64,000 nucleotides of DNA from Pseudonocardia sediminis (GCF_004217185.1 NZ_SHKL01000001.1:4214001-4278000), one strand, 5' to 3'. Counted from the stretch's first letter, positions 8,852-18,468 are shown. The notes: generated by a model from the letters alone, not told the origin. Numbers and translations are program-made.

Positions 8852-10435
8852 GTGTACGACTACGACCTGGTGGTGATCGGCTCCGGGCCGGGCGGGCAGA
8901 AGGCCGCGATCGCGGCGGCCAAGCTCGGCAAGCGGGTGGCGGTGGCCGACCGGGGCCACATGATGGGCGGCGTCTGCGTCAACACCGGCACGATCCCGTC
9001 CAAGACCCTGCGGGAGGCCGTCCTCTACCTGACCGGGTTCGCCCAGCGGGAGATGTACGGGGCCAGCTACCGGGTCAAGTCCGAGATCACCATAGGAGAC
9101 CTGCTGGCGCGCACCCAGCACGTGATCGGCCGTGAGGTCGAGGTGGTGCGCAACCAGCTGATGCGCAACCACGTCGACATCCTGACCGGCACGGCGGTGT
9201 TCACCGACCCGCACACGGTCGTCGTCGAGGGCCCCGGCCGCGGCGACCACAACCAGGTCACGGCCGAGAAGTTCGTGATCGCGACCGGCACCCGGCCGGC
9301 GCGTCCGCCGGAGGTGGAGTTCGACGGCGAGCACGTCGTCGACTCCGACCAGGTGCTGCAGCTGGGCCGGGTCCCGAACTCGATGGTCGTCGTCGGCGCC
9401 GGGGTGATCGGCATCGAGTACGCGTCGATGTTCGCCGCGCTCGGCACGAAGGTCACGGTCGTGGAGAAGCGCCCGGCGATCCTGGACTTCTGCGACCCGG
9501 AGGTCGTGGAGTCGCTCAAGTTCCACCTGCGCGACTCGGCGGTGACGTTCCGGTTCTCCGAGGAGGTCTCGTCGGTGCAGGTCACCGACATGGGGACGAT
9601 CACGAACCTGGCCAGCGGCAAGCGGATCCCGGCCGACATGGTGATGTACTCCGCCGGCCGGCAGGGCCTGACCGAGGACCTGCACCTGGACAAGGCCGGC
9701 CTCTCGGCCGACGAGCGCGGGCGGATCGAGGTCGACTCCCACTACCGCTCGTCGGTCGAGCACATCTACGCCGTCGGCGACGTGATCGGCTTCCCGGCGC
9801 TGGCCTCGACGAGCATGGACCAGGGCCGCCTCGCGGCCTACCACGCGTTCGACGAGCCGGCCCGTGAGCTGCGTGAGCTGCAGCCGATCGGCATCTACAC
9901 GATCCCCGAGATCTCGTTCTGCGGGAAGACCGAGGCCGAGCTGACCGAGGCCTCGATCCCGTACGAGATCGGTCTGTCCCGGTACCGGGAGCTCGCCCGC
10001 GGCGCGATCATCGGCGACTCCTACGGGATGCTCAAGCTCATCGTCTCCACCGAGGACCGGACGCTGCTCGGCGTGCACGTGTTCGGCACCAACGCGACCG
10101 ACCTGGTGCACATCGGCCAGGCGATCATGGGTTGTGGCGGGACCGTGGACTACCTCGTCGACACGGTCCTGAACTACCCGACGCTGTCCGAGGCCTACAA
10201 GGTCGCCGCGCTCGACGTGAGCAACAAGATCCGGGCGCTGGAGGCCTTCGAGAAGCGGGAGGAGGCGGTCCGGGCGAACCCGTCGAACGCCACGAAGGAC
10301 GAGGCGAAGGAGTCCGGGGCGACCGGCTCGGTCCCGACCGGCATCGGTTCGAAGGACGCGGAGTCGCCGAGCACGAACGGTGCGTCCAAGGCGGCACCGC
10401 GCTCGCGCGGGAAGCAGACCTCGGGCAGCAGCTGA
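8852..10435 (+). CDS. sthA: Si-specific NAD(P)(+) transhydrogenase
   Basis: 527-residue soluble flavoprotein that exchanges reducing equivalents between NADPH and NAD. FAD-binding [11 protein letters not shown] at the N-terminus; [13 protein letters not shown] has only the first Cys of the lipoamide-dehydrogenase disulfide motif, the diagnostic feature of SthA; the NAD(P) site is [13 protein letters not shown]; the second FAD motif is YAVGDVIG. The GTG at 8852 gives [12 protein letters not shown], matching the family start. The catalytic protein normally ends near residue 470; here a Ser/Ala/Lys-rich tail of about 55 residues follows. The gene is closed by a strong hairpin. Confidence 0.93.
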   Translation: MYDYDLVVIGSGPGGQKAAIAAAKLGKRVAVADRGHMMGGVCVNTGTIPSKTLREAVLYLTGFAQREMYGASYRVKSEITIGDLLARTQHVIGREVEVVRNQLMRNHVDILTGTAVFTDPHTVVVEGPGRGDHNQVTAEKFVIATGTRPARPPEVEFDGEHVVDSDQVLQLGRVPNSMVVVGAGVIGIEYASMFAALGTKVTVVEKRPAILDFCDPEVVESLKFHLRDSAVTFRFSEEVSSVQVTDMGTITNLASGKRIPADMVMYSAGRQGLTEDLHLDKAGLSADERGRIEVDSHYRSSVEHIYAVGDVIGFPALASTSMDQGRLAAYHAFDEPARELRELQPIGIYTIPEISFCGKTEAELTEASIPYEIGLSRYRELARGAIIGDSYGMLKLIVSTEDRTLLGVHVFGTNATDLVHIGQAIMGCGGTVDYLVDTVLNYPTLSEAYKVAALDVSNKIRALEAFEKREEAVRANPSNATKDEAKESGATGSVPTGIGSKDAESPSTNGASKAAPRSRGKQTSGSS

Positions 10436-10443
10436 ACGCTGTC

Positions 10444-10483
10444 GTGCGCGGATGCCGCTGTCCGAGCAGCGGCATCCGCGCAC
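10444..10483. terminator. Bidirectional hairpin terminator between sthA and the M23 peptidase gene
   Basis: Perfect 17-bp inverted repeat GTGCGCGGATGCCGCTG with a 6-base loop, 8 bases after the sthA stop and 8 before the stop of the convergent peptidase gene. No T-run follows, as is usual in actinobacteria. Its outer arms GTGCGCGGAT recur in the hairpin at 58399-58438. Confidence 0.85.
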
Positions 10484-10491
10484 GGGCGCCG

Positions 10492-11508
10492 TCAGGCGCC
10501 GTACCGGAAACCGTGCTGGTCGAGCCACGGCTTCGGGTTGACCTTCGTCCCGCCCGGGGTGACGACCTCGATGTGCAGGTGCGGGCCGGTGGACTGGCCA
10601 CGGTTGCCGACCTCGGCGATCTGCTGCCCGGCGGCGACCTTCTGGCCGACCTTCACCAGCGAGCGGTTGATGTGGCCGTAGACGGTGACGGTGCCGTCGG
10701 CGTGGCGGACCCGGACCCACATCCCGAATCCGCTCGCCGGGCCGGAGCTGATCACCGTGCCGGCCAGCGGGACGTTGATCGGGGTACCGATCGGGGCGGC
10801 GATGTCCAGTCCCTGGTGGGCGGTCCCCCAGCGGGAGCCGAAACCGGAGGTGACGCGCCCGGACACGATCCGGACGGCCCCGCCCGCGGCCGAGGCCGAC
10901 GCCTTCTTCCCTGCGGTGCCGGCCGACGCGGAGCCGGTCGACGCGGCCGGCGCAGCCGAGGAGGCCGCGGCCGACGCGGCGGCGGCCTGCTTCGCCCGGA
11001 CCGACCTGGCCGTCTCGCGGGCCTGCTGCGTCGCCGAGGCCGCGCGGCCGGCGACGTCGCGGACGCCCGCGCCGGTCAGGGCCGTGGCGGCCACGGACCG
11101 TGCGGGGACCGCGCCGGCGGACTGTGTGACGGCGGGCGTCGTGCTCAGCGCGGCGATGGTCGCGGCGTCGGCGATCGGCGCGTCGTCGGCGGGCTCGCGC
11201 GGGGCGGGGACGGCCACGTCGGCGGAGCCGGAGCCGGTGGTGAACCAGCCGGAGACCTCGTCGGTGTCGGGCAGCAGCGTGCCCTGCGTGGAGAGGTGGG
11301 CGGTGCCGGCGATACCGGCGACGGCGAGGACCGCCGCCGTGACGCGACCGGCCGGGGTGCCGAGCAGGGAGGTCGACGACCGGGAGTGCCGGACGTAGGG
11401 ACCACCGGTACGGAAGCCGCCGGCTCCCCCGGCTCCTGCCACCGCGAACTGCGGTGACAGGAGCCCGAGGCTCGCGTGACGGCTCTGGGGGGAGCGATGC
11501 CGTGCCAC
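10492..11508 (-). CDS. M23 (LytM-type) peptidoglycan endopeptidase
   Basis: 338 residues. An N-terminal Arg/Ser-rich cytoplasmic part is followed by one hydrophobic segment (VTAAVLAVAGIAGTAHL, about residues 58-75), an Ala/Ser/Thr-rich coiled or linker region (ETARSVRAKQAAAASAAAS), and the C-terminal M23 domain with zinc ligands in HQGLDIAAP and HLHIEV. It should be anchored in or exported through the membrane and cut peptide cross-links in peptidoglycan. The GTG at 11508 is preceded by an ideal GGAAGGAAG. An upstream direct repeat may be a regulatory site. Confidence 0.9.
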   Translation of the reverse strand: MARHRSPQSRHASLGLLSPQFAVAGAGGAGGFRTGGPYVRHSRSSTSLLGTPAGRVTAAVLAVAGIAGTAHLSTQGTLLPDTDEVSGWFTTGSGSADVAVPAPREPADDAPIADAATIAALSTTPAVTQSAGAVPARSVAATALTGAGVRDVAGRAASATQQARETARSVRAKQAAAASAAASSAAPAASTGSASAGTAGKKASASAAGGAVRIVSGRVTSGFGSRWGTAHQGLDIAAPIGTPINVPLAGTVISSGPASGFGMWVRVRHADGTVTVYGHINRSLVKVGQKVAAGQQIAEVGNRGQSTGPHLHIEVVTPGGTKVNPKPWLDQHGFRYGA

Positions 11509-11856
11509 GATCTTCCTTCCGGAGCACGCGCTGGCCGGACCCGTGGGGAGCGGGGGACTCGATCGGGGGTCGAGCCGCGTCCGTTTCGTGACCAGTTCGT
11601 GATCTGGAAGCCACGTTAACCCGACACGCCTGGGGGTTGAACACGATCGGGTGGATTCGGAGACCACCGGAGGGCTTCCGGCGACGAGTGGATCCGGGCG
11701 CACCGGAGGGCGCGCCATTCGCCGTTCATCGCGTGTTCGGAGTCTCCGGCGAGCCCCCGTACCCCCGTCGACCTGCGACGTCGACGAACGGCAGGGGCGG
11801 GCGAGCGGCCCGACGCGCGTGACCGGGCCGATCTGCCGTGACGGTGGGCGAGCGGC
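11509..11856. other. 348-bp intergenic region upstream of the M23 peptidase gene
   Basis: Upstream region of the peptidase gene; the oxidoreductase gene on the other side ends into it. It holds the TTCGTGA direct repeat at 11585-11602. I looked for a c-di-AMP (ydaO-type) riboswitch, which often precedes actinobacterial cell-wall hydrolase genes, and did not find its conserved core. Open frames here have no recognisable protein. Confidence 0.5.
11585..11602 (-). promoter_or_regulatory. Direct repeat, possible activator or repressor site
   Basis: Two copies of TTCGTGA (TCACGAA on the gene strand) with 11-base spacing, one helical turn, about 80 bases before the M23 peptidase start. This spacing resembles response-regulator sites such as those of MtrA, which controls cell-wall hydrolases in actinobacteria, but the match to any consensus is loose. 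Confidence 0.3.
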
Positions 11857-14800
11857 TCAGCGCCGGAGGTGACCCGACTCGTCGACACCCAGCTGCGCCA
11901 GCCGTTCGCGGTAGCGCACGATGCCCGCCGCCTTGACGTCCTCGTAACCGCGGACCTCCTCGGCGGCCCGGGCCGCGGCGGCCGCGGTGTCGTAGGCCCC
12001 GTCGTCGTAGGCCCCGTCGTCGTGGCCGGGGGCGTCACGCAGCTCGCGCGCCAGGGTGAGCACCATCCGCCGGTACTGCTCGCGCAGCTCCCGCTCGGTG
12101 CGGCGGACCTCGGTCCGGCCGAACGGGTCCAGTGGCGTCCCACGCAGCACCTTGCCGCGGGCCAGCGTGCGCAGCACCGGGCGCATCCACGGCCCGAACG
12201 CGATCTTCTTCGTCCGGCCCATCGAGCGCAGCACGGGCGGGTGCAGCCGGTAGCGCATCCGGGTCCCGCCGGGCACCTCGGCGCGCAGACGATCCTCGAA
12301 CGCCGGATCGGTGAGCAGCCGGGCGACCTCGTACTCGTCCTTGTAGGCGGTGAGCTTGAACAGCCCGGACGCCACGGCCTCGGACAGCTCGGTGCGGTCG
12401 GTCAGCGCGCGCTCGGCGTCCCACACCGCGCGGACGTCGTCGACGTAGCGACGGGCGGTGCGGGCGTCCTGGAACGCGGCCAGGTCGGCGGCCCGGCGGC
12501 GCACCATGCGCGCGACCTCGCCGTCGAGGTCCCCGAGGTCGACCCCGGGCGGCAGGACCGGCGCGACGGAGGTGGCCTGCGGTGCGGCGGTGGCCGCCGC
12601 GAACGCGGCCGGGTCGGCGACCGCGACCCTCCCCCACCGGAACGCCGCGGTGTTGGCCGCGACCGCGACGCCGTTGAGCTCGATGGCCCACTCCACGGCC
12701 GAGGCCGACAGCGGCAGCACCCCGGACTGGTACGCGGCGCCGACGAGCATCAGGTTCGCCGGCATCGTGTCGCCGAACAGCCGCAACGCCGCCGCCGCGG
12801 CGTCCATCGTGACGACGGCGGACGTCGACGACGCGATCCGCTCCAGCAGCGAGTCGGTGCCGGGGGCGGACACCGTCGCGTCGCGCACCATCGACCCGGT
12901 CGGCACCGCGCTCGTCGAGACGACGGCGGTGGTCGCCTCGGGCGAGGAGTGGGCAAGGTAGCGGGAGTCGGCGCCGACGAGCACGTCGAAGGCCAGGTAG
13001 CAACCGACCTGCCCGACCCGGTTGGCCGGGCCGAGCTCGGCGTCGGAGGCGGCGACGCGCAGGTGCGACACGACCGGGCCGGCCTTCTGCGACAGGCCCG
13101 TCTGGTCGACGCCGTGCACGGCGCGCCCGTCGCGGATCGCGGCCGTGCCGAGCACCTGGTTCACGGTGACGATCCCGGTGCCGCCGATCCCGGCCAGGAA
13201 CACGTCCCCGGCCACCGGGTGCTCGACGTCGGGGACCGCGGGCGGGTCGGGGCGCTGCGGCGGCGCGGAGGCGGGACGCCCGGCGGGCGCCTGCACCGTC
13301 ACGAACGACGGGCAGTCGCCGTCGAGGCAGGAGTAGTCGGTGTTGCACGAGGACTGGTCGATCCGGGTCTTGCGGCCGAACTCGGTGTCCACCGGCTGCA
13401 CGGACAGGCAGTTGGACTTCGCGCCGCAGTCCCCGCAGCCCTCGCAGACCGCCTCGTTGATCACGACGCGGGTGGGGCGGACCGGGATCTCGCCGCGCTT
13501 GCGCAGCCGCCGCGACTCCGCCGCGCAGCGCTGGTCGTAGACGAGCACGGTGACGCCCGGGGTCGCCGCCAGCCGCGCCTGCGCCTCGTCGAGACGGTCG
13601 CGGTGCCACAGGTCCACCCCGCGCGGCAGCCGGTCGAGAGCCCTGTACCGCTCCGGCTCGTCGGCGCAGACGATGATCTTGGCGATGCCCTCGGCCAGCA
13701 GCTTGGCCGCCATCGCGGGGACCTCGAGCCCGCCCTCGGCGTCCTGCCCGCCGGTCATCGCGACGGCCCGGTTGTAGAGCAGCTTGTAGGTGATGTTCAC
13801 CCCGGCCGCGACGCAGGACTGCACGGCGAGCTGCCCGGAGTGGGCGAACGTGCCGTCGCCCATGTTCTGGAACATGTGGGTGGCGCCGGTGAACGGGGCC
13901 TGCCCGATCCACTGCGCGCCCTCGCCGCCCATCTGCGTGATCGAGGTGACCAGCGACTCCGGCCGCCCGGTCAGCGCGACCATCGCGTGGCAGCCGATCC
14001 CGCCGCCGGCCACCGAGCCCTCCGGGACGACGGTGGAGCGGTTGTGCGGGCAGCCCGAGCAGAAGTAGGGGGTGCGGGCCACCGGCAACAGCTCCAGCGC
14101 GGGCGGGGTCCGCCTCTCCGAGGCGAGCTCGACGCGCCCGCGCAGCACCCGGCGCAACGGCCCGGCCAGCGCCCCGGCCGTCAGCTCCCCCGCCGTCGGG
14201 ACGAGCGGTCGTCCGTCGGCGTCGGCCGAGCCGATCACCGCGGGGGCGTCGGCGAGGCCGTAGAGCGCGTCCCGGATCCCGGTCTCGACGAACGGAGTCT
14301 TCTCCTCGACCACCAGCACCGTCTCGCAGCCGGCCGCGAACTCACGCACCAGGTCCTTCTGGATCGGCGAGATCATGCCCAGGCGCAGCAGCGCGATCCC
14401 GGCCGCCGACAGCTCGTCGTCACCCAGCCCGAGGTCGCGCAGCGCCTGACGGACGTCGGTGAACGCCTTCCCACCGGCCACGATGCCCAGCCACGCCCCG
14501 GGTGCCTCCACCTCGACGGTGTTGATCGGGTTCGCGGCCAGGAACGCGTGCAGCATCGCGGTGCGTGGACCGTAGAGCGCCTCCTCGGCCCGCAGCGACG
14601 CCGGCGGCGCGAGCATCGGGACCTGCTCGCGGACCCAGGGCCGCCCGTCCCACTCGATCTCCGGCACCGTGACGTGGACGTCCCCGGCGTCGGCGGGCAG
14701 CGACCCGACGCCGTCCGCGACGTCGGCGGTGATCTTCATGCCGACCCACATGCCGGACGCGCGGGACAGCTCGACGCCGTAGCGGCCGAGCCGGACGATC

Positions 14801-15381
14801 TCGGCGGCACTGCCCGGGTAGAGCACCGGCAGGCCGTAGCCGTACAGCGTCCGCTCGGAGATGCAGGGGATCGTCGAGGACTTGCAGCTCGGGTCGTCCC
14901 CGGCCAGGACGATGACGCCGCCCTTCGGGTGGGCGCCGCAGATGTTGCCGTGCCGCATCGGGTCCCCGGCCCGGTCCACCCCGGGCGCCTTGCCGTACCA
15001 GACCCCCACCGCGCCGTCGACGGTCCGCGGGTGCCCGGGGACCTCGACCTGGCTGCCCCACACCGCCGTCGCGGCCAGCTCCTCGTTGACGCCGGGCACG
15101 AACTCCAGCCCGGCGGAGGAGCGCAGCTCCGGTGCCGCGGCGAGGGTCTTGTCCAGCCCGCCGAGCGGGCTGCCCTGGTAGCCGGAGACGAACGACGCCG
15201 TCCGCAGACCGGCGGCGGCGTCGGCGGCGTGCTGCTCGACCAGCATCCGCGCGATCGCCTGCACGCCGGTGAGCAGCACCGGACCGGCGTGGGGGCGGTA
15301 GCGGTCACCGAGGTCGAAGTCGACCGGTGCGGTGGCACCGGGGTCGGCGCCGGGTGCGGTGGTGCGGTCGTCGATCGTCAT
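11857..15381 (-). CDS. Indolepyruvate ferredoxin oxidoreductase family protein (fused IorA-IorB type)
   Basis: 1174-residue single-chain 2-oxoacid:ferredoxin oxidoreductase. In order: pyrimidine-binding TPP domain (SFVSGYQGSPLGGLD near residue 60), a second TPP/diphosphate domain with CSGCPHNRS and GGGIGCHAM, a ferredoxin-like Cys cluster (CEGCGDCGAKSNC, later SSCNTDYSCLDGDC), the gamma domain (GIGGTGIVTVNQVLG) and a C-terminal domain. It oxidatively decarboxylates aryl or branched pyruvates to acyl-CoA with ferredoxin as acceptor. The ATG at 15379-15381 (MTIDDRTT) follows GGGGAG. The IclR gene lies 94 bases upstream on the same strand, so it may belong to the aromatic catabolic block, for instance in phenylalanine or tryptophan degradation. 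Confidence 0.92.
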   Translation of the reverse strand: MTIDDRTTAPGADPGATAPVDFDLGDRYRPHAGPVLLTGVQAIARMLVEQHAADAAAGLRTASFVSGYQGSPLGGLDKTLAAAPELRSSAGLEFVPGVNEELAATAVWGSQVEVPGHPRTVDGAVGVWYGKAPGVDRAGDPMRHGNICGAHPKGGVIVLAGDDPSCKSSTIPCISERTLYGYGLPVLYPGSAAEIVRLGRYGVELSRASGMWVGMKITADVADGVGSLPADAGDVHVTVPEIEWDGRPWVREQVPMLAPPASLRAEEALYGPRTAMLHAFLAANPINTVEVEAPGAWLGIVAGGKAFTDVRQALRDLGLGDDELSAAGIALLRLGMISPIQKDLVREFAAGCETVLVVEEKTPFVETGIRDALYGLADAPAVIGSADADGRPLVPTAGELTAGALAGPLRRVLRGRVELASERRTPPALELLPVARTPYFCSGCPHNRSTVVPEGSVAGGGIGCHAMVALTGRPESLVTSITQMGGEGAQWIGQAPFTGATHMFQNMGDGTFAHSGQLAVQSCVAAGVNITYKLLYNRAVAMTGGQDAEGGLEVPAMAAKLLAEGIAKIIVCADEPERYRALDRLPRGVDLWHRDRLDEAQARLAATPGVTVLVYDQRCAAESRRLRKRGEIPVRPTRVVINEAVCEGCGDCGAKSNCLSVQPVDTEFGRKTRIDQSSCNTDYSCLDGDCPSFVTVQAPAGRPASAPPQRPDPPAVPDVEHPVAGDVFLAGIGGTGIVTVNQVLGTAAIRDGRAVHGVDQTGLSQKAGPVVSHLRVAASDAELGPANRVGQVGCYLAFDVLVGADSRYLAHSSPEATTAVVSTSAVPTGSMVRDATVSAPGTDSLLERIASSTSAVVTMDAAAAALRLFGDTMPANLMLVGAAYQSGVLPLSASAVEWAIELNGVAVAANTAAFRWGRVAVADPAAFAAATAAPQATSVAPVLPPGVDLGDLDGEVARMVRRRAADLAAFQDARTARRYVDDVRAVWDAERALTDRTELSEAVASGLFKLTAYKDEYEVARLLTDPAFEDRLRAEVPGGTRMRYRLHPPVLRSMGRTKKIAFGPWMRPVLRTLARGKVLRGTPLDPFGRTEVRRTERELREQYRRMVLTLARELRDAPGHDDGAYDDGAYDTAAAAARAAEEVRGYEDVKAAGIVRYRERLAQLGVDESGHLRR

Positions 15382-15475
15382 GGAGGAGGCACTCCCCTGG
15401 CGTCTCGGCCGCCGTCGCGACCGGTGGTGGTGCCGCCGTCGCGGCCGTCCGGGGTACAGCTGTCGGGCTGGTGGG

Positions 15476-16354
15476 TCAGGGCTGCCGGCTGCGTTCCAGG
15501 GTGGCCGAGACCGACGCCGCGGCACGGCGCACGGCCTGCACGACCGCGACCTTGCGCGGACCCAGCACCCGCGGCGTCGGGCCGACGACGGAGATCGCCG
15601 CGACCGCGACCCGCTGCTCGCCGCGGGTGAGCACCACCGGTGCGGCGATCGAGGACATCCCCATCGTGTGCTCGTCGCGGGAGGCGGCGTAGCCGTCGGC
15701 ACGGACCTGGCGCAGCACCTGGGCGTAGCGGCCCGGGTCGACGATCGTGAACGGCGTCCGCCGCTCGAACCCGCGCTCGGCGATCGCCCGCGCCATCTGC
15801 GGGTTCACCGCGGCCATCGCCTTGCCCGCGCTGGACGAGTGACCGGCGCCGCGTCGGTACATCTCGGTGTGGAACATCGTGCCCGCCCCGGTGGACTCGA
15901 GACGGTCGACGTAGAGCACGTCCGCCCCGACCGGGACGGCGAGCTGCGCGGTTTCACGCAGCACCTCGCGCAGGTCGCCGAGCACCGGCAGCGCCACGTC
16001 GCGCAGCATCAGCCGGTCCACGGCCATCTGGCCCATCTCGAACATCCGCAGGCCGAGGCGGTAGCGCCCGGACCGGCTGCGTTCGAGCATCCCGCCCGAC
16101 GCCAGCGCGGCCAGCATCCGGCAGGCGGTGCTCTTCGCGACGCCGAGCCGTTGCGCGACCCGGGTCGGACCCAGCTCGGGCTCGGAGGCGAAGCAGTCCA
16201 GCACCGCCATCGCGATCGAGACCGACCGCAGCGTCCCGTCACCGCCGCCCGAGTCCTCCTCGTCGGGAGCCGGCTGCGGGACCAGCGCGGGCAGCTCCAC
16301 ATCCAGGCGTGCGGGATCCAGAACCTCCGCGTCGACGTCGCCGGTGAGGGTCAT
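15476..16354 (-). CDS. IclR-family transcriptional regulator (1)
   Basis: 292 residues: about 40 residues of unconserved leader, then the winged helix (SIAMAVLDCFASEPELGPTR, VAQRLGVAKSTACRMLAALA) and the IclR effector domain (YVDRLES, GAGHSSSAGKAMAA, VDPGRYAQVLRQVRADGYAA). Family members sense small aromatic or organic acids. It sits between the dioxygenase/phosphatase genes and the oxidoreductase gene, all on the minus strand, 60 bases after the phosphatase gene is read in the opposite sense of coordinates, so it may control either group. The ATG at 16352-16354 is the only good start. Confidence 0.92.
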   Translation of the reverse strand: MTLTGDVDAEVLDPARLDVELPALVPQPAPDEEDSGGGDGTLRSVSIAMAVLDCFASEPELGPTRVAQRLGVAKSTACRMLAALASGGMLERSRSGRYRLGLRMFEMGQMAVDRLMLRDVALPVLGDLREVLRETAQLAVPVGADVLYVDRLESTGAGTMFHTEMYRRGAGHSSSAGKAMAAVNPQMARAIAERGFERRTPFTIVDPGRYAQVLRQVRADGYAASRDEHTMGMSSIAAPVVLTRGEQRVAVAAISVVGPTPRVLGPRKVAVVQAVRRAAASVSATLERSRQP

Positions 16355-16414
16355 CGTGGACCTCGTCCCTGTCGTCGGCTCCGCCGTTGGAGCCGTGCCG
16401 ATACCGCTCGCCGC

Positions 16415-17542
16415 TCAGGACTCCCACTGCGGGAACTCGTCCGGTGGAGGCACGAGCACTTCGGTCACCCGGTTGCGGTAGGACACGAACGCGGTGCGAC
16501 GGTCCTCCCGCAGCTTCACCCGGATCTCCTCGGTGTTCAAGGGTTCACCCGGGTCGTAGCCGTGCGCCCAGGTCGCGAACGCGCGCATCGGGCCGGAGTG
16601 GGTGGCCGCGACGATCCGGTGACGGCCGGTGGCGAGCTCGTCGTCACCGATCTCGGAGACGAGCCGGTGGAAGCCCCGCCAGAACCGGCGCACGCACAGC
16701 GCGGGCGGCTCGAAGTACATCATCGGGATGGTCAGCCACTCCTGGATCGGGTCCGACCCGCCCAGCTGCGTCCGGTAGAACCGATCGATCTCGACGAGCC
16801 AGCGCGGCCGGTCCCCGACCGCCATCCGTTCCAGCTTCTCCATCGTGGACTGGTACTGGCGGAAGGCGGAGGTGACGTCGCGCAGCCCGTCCGGGGTCCA
16901 GACGCCGAAGTTGCGCAGCTCCGGGATCGGTTCGGGGTCGGTGATGTGCGCGTCGACGCCCCACAGCGCCATGCCGTCGGTCGCGCCGCGGTAGACCTGG
17001 TGCGCGGTCTGGCGGGCGCGGTTGGTGTCCGCGCAGACCAGCCGGACCCGGTCACCGGGGTTCCAGCGCCGTGCCAGCTCGTGCCCGCGGCGGTGCGCCT
17101 GCCAGCCGCCCATCGGCGTCAGGCCGGCGTCGGTGGAGTAGCCCTGGGTGATGCCGTGGCGCAGGATCGAGATCTCGCAGACGATCTTCTCGCTCGCCTT
17201 GCGGCTGGTCGGCGCCGCGACCTCCTTGCCCCGGCTCGCCTCGGCCAGGGCCGGGGTGAACTCCGCGCCGTCGAACTCGACGCGCGGCTGCGCCGGCACC
17301 GCCGCCCCGCGCTGACGGAAGCGGCGCAGGTAGAGCGGGGTGGACGCGTCGTCGACGGGCGGAGCTCCGGCAGGCGGGACGTCGGCCGTCTCCAACGCCC
17401 CCGCGTCGACGTCGGCGGCGAACCGGCCCGCCGGCGGCGCGCCGGCATCCTCGCGGTTCTTGCGGTCCCGGTACGTCGCCAGGTAGTTCGGCGCCTCGTA
17501 CCGGTCGATGCGGCGGGCGTCCGGCCTCTCGGTGGTGCTCAC
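16415..17542 (-). CDS. Histidine phosphatase family protein
   Basis: 375 residues. The first about 165 residues are a low-conservation, charged region (RRIDRYEAPNYLATYRDRKN at the start); from about 168 there is a phosphoglycerate-mutase-like domain with the catalytic RHG in ISILRHGITQGYS, a second Arg in ADTNRARQTA and the second His in VAATHSGPM. Such enzymes form a phosphohistidine and hydrolyse phosphate esters. The GTG start at 17542 overlaps the upstream dioxygenase stop (GTGA, 4 bases), so it is translationally coupled to ring cleavage. That pairing is unusual and suggests an aromatic phosphate or a related ester as substrate; this is inference. It is longer than ordinary mutases, about 200-250 residues. 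Confidence 0.85.
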   Translation of the reverse strand: MSTTERPDARRIDRYEAPNYLATYRDRKNREDAGAPPAGRFAADVDAGALETADVPPAGAPPVDDASTPLYLRRFRQRGAAVPAQPRVEFDGAEFTPALAEASRGKEVAAPTSRKASEKIVCEISILRHGITQGYSTDAGLTPMGGWQAHRRGHELARRWNPGDRVRLVCADTNRARQTAHQVYRGATDGMALWGVDAHITDPEPIPELRNFGVWTPDGLRDVTSAFRQYQSTMEKLERMAVGDRPRWLVEIDRFYRTQLGGSDPIQEWLTIPMMYFEPPALCVRRFWRGFHRLVSEIGDDELATGRHRIVAATHSGPMRAFATWAHGYDPGEPLNTEEIRVKLREDRRTAFVSYRNRVTEVLVPPPDEFPQWES

Positions 17543-18468
17543 GAGTGCACCGTGAAGAAGCGCTCGTTGACCTGGCGGTGGTAGTAGAAGATCGCCCGGC
17601 CCATCTCCTCCTCGGTCCAGGTGATCGGCTCGAAGTCCGGGTCCACCCAGTAGCCGCCGGTGAACAGCTCGTTGCGGTTGCCGACGGGATCGAAGAAGTA
17701 GGTCGTGTAGCCGCGGGTCACGCCGTGCCGCGTGGGCGCCACGTCGATCGTGACGCCGTGGTAGGCGAGGGTGTCCGCGGCGTCGCGGATGCCGTTCCAG
17801 TCGTCCATCCAGAACGCGAAGTGGTGCAGCGCGCCGTTCGGGCCGGTGATCACCGCGATGTCGTGCGGGGTGTGCGAGTGCTCCAGGAACGTCGCGAGCT
17901 GGTGGCCGTCGTTGGCCAGGATCTGCTCGGTGAGCCGGAATTCCAGCATCTCGGTGAAGAACCGCGTGAACGCCTCGACGTCCTCGGCCATCACGAACAC
18001 GTGGTCCAGGCGCGGCGGCGCGATCCCGACCAGGTCCTGCGGCCGCGGCGGCGGGTTGGTCATCGGCAGCATGTTCCCGACGCGCTCGGTGCCGTGGGTC
18101 AGCTCGACGAGGTGCCCGGACGGCGAGTCGAACCGGATCGCCTCGCCCCAGCCCGGGCCCAGCTCGCGGGCGGCGTAGCGCTTCACCGCGACGCCGGCGG
18201 CCTCGAGCTTCTGCTGGAAGTAGTTCACGTCGGAGGCGTCGGTGAGCTTGAACGACATGTGGTCGAGTCCGTGCGTGGGCGCCTCGCGCAGGATCAGCGA
18301 GTGGTGCTCGCGCTCGTCCCAGCACTTGAGGAACACGCGCTCGACGCCGTCACGGGTGTCGCGGTCGGTCTCGATCAGGCCGAGGACCTCGGTGTAGTAG
18401 GCGGTGCACAGCTCGAGGTCGGGGACGCGGATCTCGACGTGCTGGAGCCGAAGGATGCGATCAGACAT
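17539..18468 (-). CDS. Catechol 2,3-dioxygenase (extradiol, VOC fold), copy 1
   Basis: 309 residues with two vicinal-oxygen-chelate repeats. Fe(II) ligands expected from the family are the His of RLDHVFVM, the His of ALHHFAFW and the Glu of NRNELFTGGY. It cleaves catechol-type substrates next to the diol to yield 2-hydroxymuconic semialdehydes. It lies 9 bases after a close relative (304 residues) and overlaps the phosphatase gene by 4 bases, so the three form one operon. The ATG at 18466-18468 gives MSDRILRLQHVEIRVPD. Substrate preference cannot be told from sequence. Confidence 0.92.
   Translation of the reverse strand: MSDRILRLQHVEIRVPDLELCTAYYTEVLGLIETDRDTRDGVERVFLKCWDEREHHSLILREAPTHGLDHMSFKLTDASDVNYFQQKLEAAGVAVKRYAARELGPGWGEAIRFDSPSGHLVELTHGTERVGNMLPMTNPPPRPQDLVGIAPPRLDHVFVMAEDVEAFTRFFTEMLEFRLTEQILANDGHQLATFLEHSHTPHDIAVITGPNGALHHFAFWMDDWNGIRDAADTLAYHGVTIDVAPTRHGVTRGYTTYFFDPVGNRNELFTGGYWVDPDFEPITWTEEEMGRAIFYYHRQVNERFFTVHS

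Noticed and set aside
11509..11856. c-di-AMP (ydaO-type) riboswitch upstream of the M23 peptidase gene
   Set aside because: Conserved core strings of that riboswitch were not found on the gene strand.
11616..12143. Minus-strand frame spanning the region between the M23 peptidase and oxidoreductase genes
   Set aside because: It is a frame shadow of the oxidoreductase 3' end continuing into non-coding sequence, with no homology.
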